Origin: Alphaproteobacteria bacterium
GTDB lineage: Bacteria; Pseudomonadota; Alphaproteobacteria; Micavibrionales; Micavibrionaceae
Length of the DNA stretch: 64,000 nt
Direction: 5' to 3'
NCBI GenBank assembly: GCA_021775955.1
Contig: JAJFGU010000011.1
Coordinates: 1 to 64,000, forward strand
Shown here piece by piece: positions 16,971 to 24,309 of this stretch (position 1 is the stretch's first letter; every line of letters starts with the position of its first letter). Both the position numbers and the translations under genes were made by a program. Under the pieces are notes generated by a model that saw only the letters and a list, made by a program, of their open reading frames with translations, was not told the origin of the DNA and did no database searches.

Positions 16971-17669
16971 CTAATTCAAACTCCGGATTGCGCCATTCAG
17001 AACAAGCTTGGCCGGGCCGGTAAAAACCAGCCTGCCTGTTTCATTATTGGCCTTCAGGCCCTTGGCTTCTAATGTCCCGGCTGGCCCCTGCCCGTACACA
17101 TCCATATCGGACCAGGCATAGCTTTTCTTCATATCAACATGGAGCTGCGGCGTTTTCATCTGATAGCCTTCGTCATGAAACAGTTTCACATCGCCTTGTA
17201 ATAAAAGCTTTTGCGTTTCCTGGTGATAAGCTCCTTTATCAGCCTCGACCGCCACCCAGTTGCCAGTATCGAGCAACATATCGGCGACCGGTTTTTCGAG
17301 AATGATGAGCTTGTCGTCACTTTCACCCTGCAGCGCCCGGCTTGCGGTTACGGTATAGGGCTGATCTTTTTCGTCCTTGCTTTCAAAGCGCGGGTTGAGC
17401 AATTCATTTTTTCCAATCGCTTTTTGTGCTGTGGCCTGTTGCTGTATAGGAACAACTAGCTCTTCTTCGCTGCCATCAGACCAGGTAAAAAGCACGGCAA
17501 CAATAGCCATCGCGGCCAAAGGAAACAGAAGGCGCATCCAGCGCACATAACGGGAATAGCTTTGGTTATAGCCCTTGCGCTCTTTCGGCGGCTGAGCCAG
17601 GCGTTCGCGGCGCTCCTGGTTTCCCAGTTTTTTATTTATCCACTCGGAGGAGATATGTTCTTCGTCCAT
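16971..17669 (-). CDS. lptC: LPS export system protein LptC
   Basis: LptC is anchored in the inner membrane and passes LPS from LptBFG to LptA. The 232-aa product has a basic N-terminal tail of about 45 residues, one membrane segment (~47-64, LLFPLAAMAIVAVLFTW), and a periplasmic beta-jellyroll domain. Length and position between kdsD and lptA fit. GAGGT lies before the ATG, and the kdsD stop is 7 bases upstream. Confidence 0.9.
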   Translation of the reverse strand: MDEEHISSEWINKKLGNQERRERLAQPPKERKGYNQSYSRYVRWMRLLFPLAAMAIVAVLFTWSDGSEEELVVPIQQQATAQKAIGKNELLNPRFESKDEKDQPYTVTASRALQGESDDKLIILEKPVADMLLDTGNWVAVEADKGAYHQETQKLLLQGDVKLFHDEGYQMKTPQLHVDMKKSYAWSDMDVYGQGPAGTLEAKGLKANNETGRLVFTGPAKLVLNGAIRSLN

Positions 17670-17676
17670 GACGACC

Positions 17677-18690
17677 TCAAGCGATGCCGGCCTGGAGGCA
17701 GTCCTGCAAACGGATCATACCGGCGAGCTTCCCGTTATCCAGCACAATCAGGCTGGTAAGGTAACGCCCGGGCGTTTTTGTCATCATGTCCAGCGCTTCT
17801 ACGGCCAGCGCATCACTTTCAATCGATTTCGGCGCGCCTGTCATCACATCGGTGACCGACTTTTGCAAAAGATCGGGGGCCATATGTCTTTTCAAATCAC
17901 CGTCGGTAATAATTCCCTTAAGCTCTGCCCCGTTTTCAACCACAAGCACGGAGCCCAGGTTTTTCTCGGTTAAAACCAATATGACTTCATCCATTTTTGC
18001 ATTTGGTAAAACGATCGGCAAGCCGTCATAAGAAATCATAAGCTCCGAAACCTTCATCAGTTTCTGGCCCAGTTTTCCGCCTGGGTGAAAAACCTTGTAT
18101 TGCTCTTTGGTCAACCCCATGCGCTCGAGCAACGCAACGGCGAGCGCATCCCCCAGAGCCATCATCATCGTGGTGGATGTTGTCGGCGCCAATCCATTGG
18201 GGCAGGCTTCCGGAGCCTCAGGCAACAGCAGACGAATATCGGCATGCTTGGCCAGGGTGCTATCTTTGTTGCCGGTCATGGCAATCAGATGAATGCTGTA
18301 GCGGCGCGTGTAATGAATAAGGTCCGACAGTTCGGAATTCTCGCCGGAATTAGACAGCATCAGAACGATATCATGATCCGTAATCATACCGAGATCGCCA
18401 TGGCTGGCCTCACCCGGATGAACAAAATATGACGGCGTTCCAGTGGACGCCAGCGTGGCGGCGATTTTCCGGGCGACATGACCGCTTTTGCCGATACCGG
18501 CGATGATCAGGCGGCCACGGCGGTCTTCGCTTTGTTTCATATTATGGATGACATCAACCGCGTCCGAAAAAGATCCGTCGATGGATTTGGCGAGCTTTAA
18601 AAGCCCGTCTGCTTCTGTTTCAAGAACGTGCAAAGCATTGCTGAGATCGGCATTCCCGCTTGGGCTATCTTTCATTTTGAGAGCTTTCAT
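17677..18690 (-). CDS. kdsD: Arabinose-5-phosphate isomerase, KdsD/KpsF/GutQ family
   Basis: KdsD turns ribulose 5-phosphate into arabinose 5-phosphate, the first step to Kdo of LPS. The 337-aa product has the SIS sugar-isomerase domain (~35-185; GIGKSGHVARKIAATLAST, VHPGEASHGDLGMI) and two CBS domains (~205-330). The frame extends upstream into rnd, but the ATG at 18690 begins right after the rnd stop and starts MKALKMKDSP. Its place beside lptC supports a role in LPS synthesis. Confidence 0.93.
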   Translation of the reverse strand: MKALKMKDSPSGNADLSNALHVLETEADGLLKLAKSIDGSFSDAVDVIHNMKQSEDRRGRLIIAGIGKSGHVARKIAATLASTGTPSYFVHPGEASHGDLGMITDHDIVLMLSNSGENSELSDLIHYTRRYSIHLIAMTGNKDSTLAKHADIRLLLPEAPEACPNGLAPTTSTTMMMALGDALAVALLERMGLTKEQYKVFHPGGKLGQKLMKVSELMISYDGLPIVLPNAKMDEVILVLTEKNLGSVLVVENGAELKGIITDGDLKRHMAPDLLQKSVTDVMTGAPKSIESDALAVEALDMMTKTPGRYLTSLIVLDNGKLAGMIRLQDCLQAGIA

Positions 18691-18700
18691 CTTTTCGCTT

Positions 18701-19312
18701 CTAATGCTCGAAAATATCTGTATCCGGCCAACCCGCAAGATCAAGGGCCGCGCGCGTAGGCAGAAAGTCAAAGCAGGATTGTGCTAGTTCTGCTCGTCCT
18801 TCGCGCTCCAGAATTTCATCCAGTTTTTCCTTCAGCGCATGAAGATGCAGGACATCGCTGGCGGCATAATTCATTTGTTCCTGGGACAATTCGGCCGCAC
18901 CCCAATCAGAGCTTTGCTGTTGCTTGTTCAGGTCAATGCCTAAGAATTGCTTACAGATGTCGCGCAGACCATGTTTGTCCGTATAGGTTCTGCAAAGCTT
19001 GGAGGCCGTGCGCGTGCAATAAACGGGGCCGCAATCTATGCCCATATAGGCTTTTACAGCCGCCAGATCGAAGCGGGCGAAATGGAATATTTTGATTATT
19101 TTGTCATCGGATAACAGCGCTTTTAAATTGGGCGCGTCGTATTCATCTTTTCCCAGCTGAACCAGATGCGCAGTTCCGTCACCGGAAGATAACTGCACCA
19201 GACATAAACGATCACGCACCGGATTAAGGCCCATCGTTTCTGTGTCAACAGCCACAACCGATCCCAGGTCAACGTCGCCGGGTAAATCGCCTTTATGCAG
19301 GGTAATGCTCAT
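18701..19312 (-). CDS. rnd: Ribonuclease D, short single-domain form
   Basis: RNase D is a 3'-5' exonuclease of the DEDD family that trims tRNA precursors. The 203-aa product has the three Exo motifs: AVDTETMGL, HFARFDLAAVK and YAASDVLHL. It lacks the HRDC domains of the ~375-aa enteric enzyme, as is common for the short form next to kdsD in alphaproteobacteria. AAGG lies before the ATG. A tRNA-Leu gene lies just upstream on the same strand. Confidence 0.92.
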   Translation of the reverse strand: MSITLHKGDLPGDVDLGSVVAVDTETMGLNPVRDRLCLVQLSSGDGTAHLVQLGKDEYDAPNLKALLSDDKIIKIFHFARFDLAAVKAYMGIDCGPVYCTRTASKLCRTYTDKHGLRDICKQFLGIDLNKQQQSSDWGAAELSQEQMNYAASDVLHLHALKEKLDEILEREGRAELAQSCFDFLPTRAALDLAGWPDTDIFEH

Positions 19313-19410
19313 TTGATCTTTACCTTTTTTGTTAGTTAGCCCGCGTTAGGTGGCTTGCCAAGCCGAAGTAAAACAAGCCCGCCTCCGCTTCTTCGAAGCT
19401 ACGGCGAGGC

Positions 19411-19452
19411 AGCCTTCTCGTAACATGCGCTTCGCGCATTAACTACGAAGGC
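19411..19452. repeat. Nested palindrome next to the tRNA-Leu 3' end
   Basis: AGCCTTC pairs with GAAGGCT, and inside lies ATGCGC-TTC-GCGCAT-type pairing (shown as ATGCGCTTCGCGCAT). It starts where the tRNA CCA end stops and may act as its terminator or processing signal, though there is no T-run. Further palindromes (GGCTTGGCAAGCC at about 19353) follow. Confidence 0.5.
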
Positions 19453-19539
19453 TGGTGCCCAGGAAAGGACTTGAACCTTCACTCCCCGAAGAGAACTACG
19501 ACCTGAACGTAGCGCGTCTACCAATTCCGCCACCTGGGC
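19453..19539 (-). tRNA. tRNA-Leu (anticodon CAG)
   Basis: Read on the minus strand, the 5' arm GCCCAGG pairs with CCTGGGC at the 3' end, followed by A and an encoded CCA. The anticodon stem CTACG/CGTAG encloses the loop TTCAGGT, giving anticodon CAG for CUG codons. A long variable arm (TTCTCTTCGGGGAG) and GGTTCAAGTCC T-arm are typical of class II tRNA-Leu. A TTGACA at 19616-19611 may be its -35 box, but the -10 is weak. Confidence 0.96.
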
Positions 19540-19748
19540 TTGCAAACCATAATTTTTAGCGCAAAACGCTCTAAAATGGTAGCAAACTCTGTAACTTAGT
19601 ATGGTCTGATTGTCAAACAATGTTGCCTTCAGACTTTTGCAGTTAAATCTTTCATTTTGTGTTTATTTTAAAGATCAAAGGGGTAAACTGTAATCATTGG
19701 TTTGATGTCTGTGCCTTAGATTAAAATAAAGCCCTGGGAATTGAAAAG

Positions 19749-20576
19749 ATGAAAACACTGGTTATCGATAGAGATGAGCTTTCAACACAGTTAATCAAGT
19801 CAAAACTGGAGCCTTTGGGCCACCAAGTTACCGAAGAAACCGTTAAAAACAATGCGGTAGACCATCTTGCAGCCAATCAGTATGACATTATCTGTATTGA
19901 TCCCAGCCCTTTAACCAGCGCACGCCCTGTTATTCTTAATATCAGGCGCAGTGTAACCAATTACCCTTATATTATCCTAATGTCTCATGAAATCTCGGTT
20001 GAAGACGCGGTCAAGGCAGGCTGTAACGATTTGCTGACAAAACCCCTTGATGGCGAGGCTTTAAGTGAAAAGGTGGAAAAGGCCAAGCAGCTGATTGCGC
20101 TTGAAAGCCGTATCAGTGATGATTCTGAGGATTTTCCCAGCGCCGGCGGAGTCATCGCCAAATCCGCCTTTAACCAACTGTTTCTATCCGCTCTTGACCG
20201 GGCCGGGCGTTACGGGGAACGTACTTATGTCATATTTATATCCTTAAGCAACTACCAGGATGTTTTGGATATGGACGGACCTTACGCAGCCGATTACGCC
20301 GTTGCCAAGCTATCCCAGTATCTTGTCCATTTGCGGCGCCAAAGCGATATAATCGCGCAAACGGCCAAATATGAATATGCCTTGCTTTTGCAACGGCCAA
20401 ATTATGAAACCGAACCTGTAGAAGCAGCCGATCGCTATGCCGAATCCATTGGCGGGTATGATGATATTGTGTCTTCAGGAGCTTCAAATATTGAAATAAC
20501 GGTTACGTTGGTGGATTTGCCCGCCTGTACGCAGCTTGCAAAACATGTGATTTCACGCGAAGACAACGCTTCCTAG
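19749..20576 (+). CDS. Response-regulator receiver protein with degenerate GGDEF-like domain
   Basis: The first ~120 residues form a receiver domain: Asp7/Asp9 acidic pocket, phosphoacceptor Asp51 in ICIDPSPL, Ser in ILMSHE and Lys in LLTKPLD. Residues ~150-265 resemble a diguanylate cyclase fold, but the GGDEF site reads TAKYEYA, so it should be inactive in c-di-GMP synthesis. It may bind a partner or ligand instead, which is inference. It stands alone, with no kinase beside it, and is followed by a gap containing a terminator. Confidence 0.7.
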   Translation: MKTLVIDRDELSTQLIKSKLEPLGHQVTEETVKNNAVDHLAANQYDIICIDPSPLTSARPVILNIRRSVTNYPYIILMSHEISVEDAVKAGCNDLLTKPLDGEALSEKVEKAKQLIALESRISDDSEDFPSAGGVIAKSAFNQLFLSALDRAGRYGERTYVIFISLSNYQDVLDMDGPYAADYAVAKLSQYLVHLRRQSDIIAQTAKYEYALLLQRPNYETEPVEAADRYAESIGGYDDIVSSGASNIEITVTLVDLPACTQLAKHVISREDNAS

Positions 20577-20607
20577 ACGGATTTTACAAAACTTAGGAAT
20601 AAAACCC

Positions 20608-20636
20608 TTGACATAGTCATGGTATTGCGGCATTTT
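20608..20636 (+). promoter_or_regulatory. Possible promoter of a short terminated leader
   Basis: A perfect TTGACA (20608-20613) is followed 17 bp later by CATTTT (20631-20636), a poor -10. A transcript from here would reach an intrinsic terminator after about 55 bases. An 8-codon frame (MVLRHFRA, ATG at about 20619) lies in this region. Confidence 0.35.
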
Positions 20637-20671
20637 AGAGCCTGACAACACCAGAATTGTATCCGAAACGA

Positions 20672-20698
20672 CCCGCTTTTCAGCGGGTTTTTTTATTT
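20672..20698 (+). terminator. Intrinsic terminator upstream of the 111-aa gene
   Basis: CCCGCT (20672-20677) and AGCGGG (20682-20687) form a perfect stem with a TTTC loop, followed by TTTTTTTATTTT. It ends either the receiver-protein transcript or a short leader RNA. The next gene starts 33 bases later, so it could also attenuate that gene. Confidence 0.85.
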
Positions 20699-20731
20699 TG
20701 AAACAAAATCTAAAGACAAAGGAGATAAACA

Positions 20732-21067
20732 ATGTCGACATTATTACCCCTTGATTCAGACAATAACCCCATTCCGGCCCTGCGCCTGAAAGACAGCGGT
20801 GCACATTCTATCAGTGCCGGAGCCACGTCCGCACGCAATACAACGGCTTTTGATGCCGAGACGGTGGTCGTCAGCCTTTACGCCGATGTTCCTGTCTACG
20901 TAAATTTTGGTGATTCTGCTGTCACAGCGGCGACAACCGATCATTATTTCCCGGCTGGCGTGTATTACGATATAGCCATTGGCGGCGGACGGACCGGTCA
21001 CAATACCCATATTGCTGTTCTGCGCACGGCCACAGACGGAACGGTCTATATTTCCGAGAAGGAATAA
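20732..21067 (+). CDS. Phage-like small beta-rich protein, 111 aa, function unknown
   Basis: The product begins MSTLLPLDSDNNPIPALRL and contains SAGATSARNTTAF, VVSLYADVPVYVNFGDS, YFPAGVYYDIAIGGG and ends VYISEKE. This layout recalls small proteins of unknown role that I remember from phage and marine bacterial genomes; the match is from memory and not proven. It has no signal peptide or membrane segment. AAAGGAGAT lies at ideal spacing before the ATG. There are no other phage genes nearby. Confidence 0.55.
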   Translation: MSTLLPLDSDNNPIPALRLKDSGAHSISAGATSARNTTAFDAETVVVSLYADVPVYVNFGDSAVTAATTDHYFPAGVYYDIAIGGGRTGHNTHIAVLRTATDGTVYISEKE

Positions 21068-21069
21068 TT

Positions 21070-21663
21070 TTAGGCCGCGCTGCGGGATTTTAGCGCCGTG
21101 GTGATGGTGCCGTCATCAAGATAGTCAAGTTCACCGCCCACCGGTACGCCATGCGCGAGCCGGGTGATTTTTACATCGCTGCCGTGAAACTGGTCGGCGA
21201 TATAATGGGCGGTGGACTGACCATCGACGGTGGCGCTGAGCGCCAGAATAATTTCTTCAACGCCGGCTTCTTTGCTGCGCGCCTGCAGTTTTTGCAACTG
21301 CAGTTCCTCAGGCCCGATCCCGTCCAGCGCCGAAAGCAGCCCGCCCAGCACGTGGTACAGCCCTTTATAAGCATGGGTGCGCTCTATCGCCCAGACGTCA
21401 CTAACGCGCGCGACCACACAGATTTTGCTTTGCTCTCTTTTCGGATCACGACAAATGCCGCAGGGATCATTCATATCAAGATTGCTGCAAATGCCACAGT
21501 CTTTCACATTTTTGGCGGCCTGCTCCAGCGCCCTGGCCAGCGGCAACATCGCCGTTTCACGCCTGCTTAAAAGATGAAGAGCAATGCGCCGCGCCGAGCG
21601 GTTCCCGAGGCCCGGAAGACCGGCAAACATACGGATCAGGTGATCTAGCGGTCCTTCATTCAC
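21070..21663 (-). CDS. recR: Recombination mediator RecR
   Basis: RecR works with RecO and RecF to load RecA on gapped DNA. The 197-aa product has the helix-hairpin-helix region (LPGLGNRSARRIALHLL), a four-Cys zinc finger (CGICSNLDMNDPCGIC), and the Toprim domain (ICVVARVSDVWAIERTHAYK). In many bacteria it follows dnaX and ybaB; here it follows a lolA-like gene on the same strand with an 18-bp gap, so it may be co-transcribed with that gene. Confidence 0.95.
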   Translation of the reverse strand: MNEGPLDHLIRMFAGLPGLGNRSARRIALHLLSRRETAMLPLARALEQAAKNVKDCGICSNLDMNDPCGICRDPKREQSKICVVARVSDVWAIERTHAYKGLYHVLGGLLSALDGIGPEELQLQKLQARSKEAGVEEIILALSATVDGQSTAHYIADQFHGSDVKITRLAHGVPVGGELDYLDDGTITTALKSRSAA

Positions 21664-21681
21664 AGCGCGCTTACTCCCGGG

Positions 21682-22308
21682 TCAGTCATTATAACGCACT
21701 TTGCCCCGGTCCGGATCGGCATAAACAAACAAGCCACCCGGATGGGTAATGTCGGTTTTCAGATAAAACAGCTCTACTTCCGTGATCAGCCCTTGCGCAT
21801 CCAACACCCGCCATTTCTTGAGGGTCAAAGGCCCTTCCTTAAACGCCAGCGTCAAAGACCCCGCCTCCAGATCATCCGCCTGCGCCAATTCAATCAATAA
21901 AAATTGTTCATTGCGCGTCACATTTTGAACACTGATATCGCCTTCGAGTTTTAAATCCCTGCGCAAAAAGAAATCAGCCAGGGTTTGTCCGATCGGCGCA
22001 TTGGTCTGCTCGCCCAGTGCCGCATCATAAAAATAGATAAAAAAGCCATCGGCAACGACAAAATCCTCAACCGGTGGATCATAATCGAAGCGAAGCTTGC
22101 CCGGACGCTCCAGATAAAATGTGCCGGGGAATTGTGTACCGTCATGCGCGGTTTGCACAAAACGCGCACGCGCGGATTCGAGGTTTTGTAAATATTGCTC
22201 GACGGCCTTGATGTCGCCGCTGTGATCAACCGCATCCGGCGCAGCATAGGCCGGACAGGCAATCAAAAGAAAAAGGGCAACTATAAAGATTCTCATAAAT
22301 GAAATCAT
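21682..22308 (-). CDS. LolA-like outer-membrane lipoprotein carrier
   Basis: The family carries lipoproteins from the inner to the outer membrane through the periplasm. The 208-aa product has a signal peptide (~1-22, ending CPAYAAP) and LolA-like features: VEQYLQNLESARARFVQ, FYLERPGKLRFDYDPP and an extended beta region. The start overlaps the previous gene's stop (ATGA). A second ATG at 22296 (MRIFIVAL) is also possible. It differs enough from enteric LolA that I leave the symbol blank. Confidence 0.8.
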   Translation of the reverse strand: MISFMRIFIVALFLLIACPAYAAPDAVDHSGDIKAVEQYLQNLESARARFVQTAHDGTQFPGTFYLERPGKLRFDYDPPVEDFVVADGFFIYFYDAALGEQTNAPIGQTLADFFLRRDLKLEGDISVQNVTRNEQFLLIELAQADDLEAGSLTLAFKEGPLTLKKWRVLDAQGLITEVELFYLKTDITHPGGLFVYADPDRGKVRYND

Positions 22309-23594
22309 GGCAGAAGAGAGGGCAGGCTCCCAGAAGAAACAGCCCTGACATGAAGATTTATTTTTACCTCACCACCTATGGTGTCCGTGGCTTCCCACTC
22401 GCCGCGCCCGATTTTAAAGTCCAGCCGGTTCAAAGACAGTCTGCCCTGCATAGTGGCCGTTTGCAGCCCATCTTCGCCGCCTTGAATATCCAGCGTAAAT
22501 GGCAGTTCCGTCGGAATGGTAATTCCATGAATGGTTAAATAGCCTTTGGCGATATAGCCGTTTTCGCCGTTTTCAAAATTCCGTGCCTGAAAAAACGCAC
22601 TTGGAAACGCCGTGGTATCAAACCAGTCTGCCTCTTTGGCCTGACCATCGCGATCGTCAGAGCCTGTTTTTATACTTCCAATGTCAATCGTAATATCAGC
22701 GCGGGCCTGCTCCAAATTGTCAGGATCAAAATGAATTTCTCCTTTAAAGTCTCCAAACTCTCCTTCAAAAACCTCGCCATATTGCGTGGCTTCAAATTTT
22801 ATGTGGCTTTGGCCTGAAAGAATTGTCCACGCAGGGAAATCTCCCGGCACTTGCGCTGAAACCTCCACCGGGCCTTCTTCAGGAATTTTAATCAGAATAT
22901 TGTCAGCCGTAACTTCTGTCTCTTCTTCTTCCTGCGCTGCCGGTAATGCAAAAAGCGAAGGCACAAAATCTTTTGCTATCAGGATGACCGGAATGAGCAA
23001 AAGAATGACCGCCGCCGGAATGATGTAAGTATTCCCGCCCATCCGGCGCAGCGTTTCATCCTTGTCGATCAGATGATGTTTCACCGCACCAAGTGCGTGC
23101 AGCCCTATTGCTGCAATAAGGGCATAGGCTGAGAAAGTATGAACGCGGCGCAGAATTTTAAACACGGTTTCGTTCTTTGCCACCAGGTCCGGCATATCGA
23201 ACAGCCCAAAAAATGATGCCGGGAAGTCCCCAGCCGAGGACATGAACCAGCCTGAAAGCGGCATCACCGCCAGCCCAAAATAAAGCAGCACATGAATTTT
23301 TTGCGACAGCGCCTTTTCCCATTTTTCGTGACTGGCCAGCGGGGAAGGCGGGCCGTTGTAAAGCCGCCAGCCAAGGCGCAGGGTAAGAAGCATCAGAACA
23401 AGAATACCAAAAGATTTATGCCAGAAATAAAGATTGAGCTTAAACGGGCTGTACTCCAGCCCGGCCATATAAAGGCCAAGCGATAACAGCGCAAGAACGA
23501 TAAGCGCTGTCGTCCAGTGAAAACCACGTGCAATTAGACCAAAACTTTTATCGGTGTTTTTAAAAAATATTTTTTTACTCAATTTGCCACTCAC
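22305..23594 (-). CDS. Cytochrome b561 - YceI fusion protein
   Basis: Residues ~15-205 form a four-helix cytochrome b561-type membrane domain with haem-ligand His candidates in ARGFHWTTA, KIHVLLYFG and IGLHALGAVKHH. After a fifth hydrophobic stretch (~195-220), residues ~255-425 form a YceI lipocalin-like domain (SGQSHIKFEATQYGEVFEG, GYLTIHGITIPTELPF) placed in the periplasm. YceI-type domains bind isoprenoid quinone, so a quinone-linked electron-transfer role is plausible. It starts with GTG 10 bases after the separate yceI gene. Confidence 0.85.
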   Translation of the reverse strand: MSGKLSKKIFFKNTDKSFGLIARGFHWTTALIVLALLSLGLYMAGLEYSPFKLNLYFWHKSFGILVLMLLTLRLGWRLYNGPPSPLASHEKWEKALSQKIHVLLYFGLAVMPLSGWFMSSAGDFPASFFGLFDMPDLVAKNETVFKILRRVHTFSAYALIAAIGLHALGAVKHHLIDKDETLRRMGGNTYIIPAAVILLLIPVILIAKDFVPSLFALPAAQEEEETEVTADNILIKIPEEGPVEVSAQVPGDFPAWTILSGQSHIKFEATQYGEVFEGEFGDFKGEIHFDPDNLEQARADITIDIGSIKTGSDDRDGQAKEADWFDTTAFPSAFFQARNFENGENGYIAKGYLTIHGITIPTELPFTLDIQGGEDGLQTATMQGRLSLNRLDFKIGRGEWEATDTIGGEVKINLHVRAVSSGSLPSLLP

Positions 23595-23604
23595 CTATTC
23601 AGCT

Positions 23605-24216
23605 CTATTTATTCCCCTGGCCTTCGCCGCCCTGCTCTGCGCGGATACCTTCGACCTCAAGACGGATTTGCACATCATCACCAATCATCGGCAGGCCGTA
23701 ATTCATACCGAAATCGGAGCGCTTGATTGTTGCTGTGGCGGACAGACCGGCAACAAATTTACCGCTAAAGGCATGTTTATCCGATTTGTTATGAACCGTG
23801 GTCAAAACAACCGGCTTTGTAACACCTAAAATAGTCAAATCGCCTGTGATGTTGGCCGTGTTTTCACCGGTGAGCTCAATGCCGGTGCTTTTGAATGTCA
23901 TGGTCGGAAATTTTTCAACGTCGAAGAAATCTTCATTCTTCATATGCGCATCCCATTTCTCGTCATCCATATCGATGCTGGCGGTTTGAATGGTGATCTC
24001 GACGCTCGATTTATCCAGCTCGCCACGATCAAAGATGAAATGCCCGTCATAATCAAGGAACTCACCCTGCGAATTCGAAAACCCCAGATGGTTCACAAAA
24101 AACAAAATCTGGGTATGGGCTTTGTCAAAGCTGTAATTTTCAATCTGCGCGTTGGCGGAAGACGAAAAGCCAGACATAAGGGCCAGCGTCATAATAAAAA
24201 GATAAAACCTGTGCAT
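23605..24216 (-). CDS. yceI: Periplasmic YceI family protein
   Basis: The 203-aa product has a signal peptide (~1-23, ending SSANAQ) and a YceI lipocalin-like domain: YSFDKAHTQILFFVNHLG, DEKWDAHMKNEDFFD, GDLTILGVTKPVVL and SDFGMNYGLPMIGD. Family members bind a polyisoprenoid such as ubiquinone in the barrel. The ribosome site TAAGGAGG is nearly perfect. A small hairpin (CCCCACAAAGGGG) lies in the leader just before it. The fusion protein downstream carries a second YceI domain. Confidence 0.88.
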   Translation of the reverse strand: MHRFYLFIMTLALMSGFSSSANAQIENYSFDKAHTQILFFVNHLGFSNSQGEFLDYDGHFIFDRGELDKSSVEITIQTASIDMDDEKWDAHMKNEDFFDVEKFPTMTFKSTGIELTGENTANITGDLTILGVTKPVVLTTVHNKSDKHAFSGKFVAGLSATATIKRSDFGMNYGLPMIGDDVQIRLEVEGIRAEQGGEGQGNK

Positions 24217-24309
24217 CGAAAAATCCTCCTTAAGGACCCCTTTGTGGGGGAATGTTTAAACCGACCATAGATAGTAGTGCGAACAGGTGCAAGATCAATG
24301 CTCTACGCC

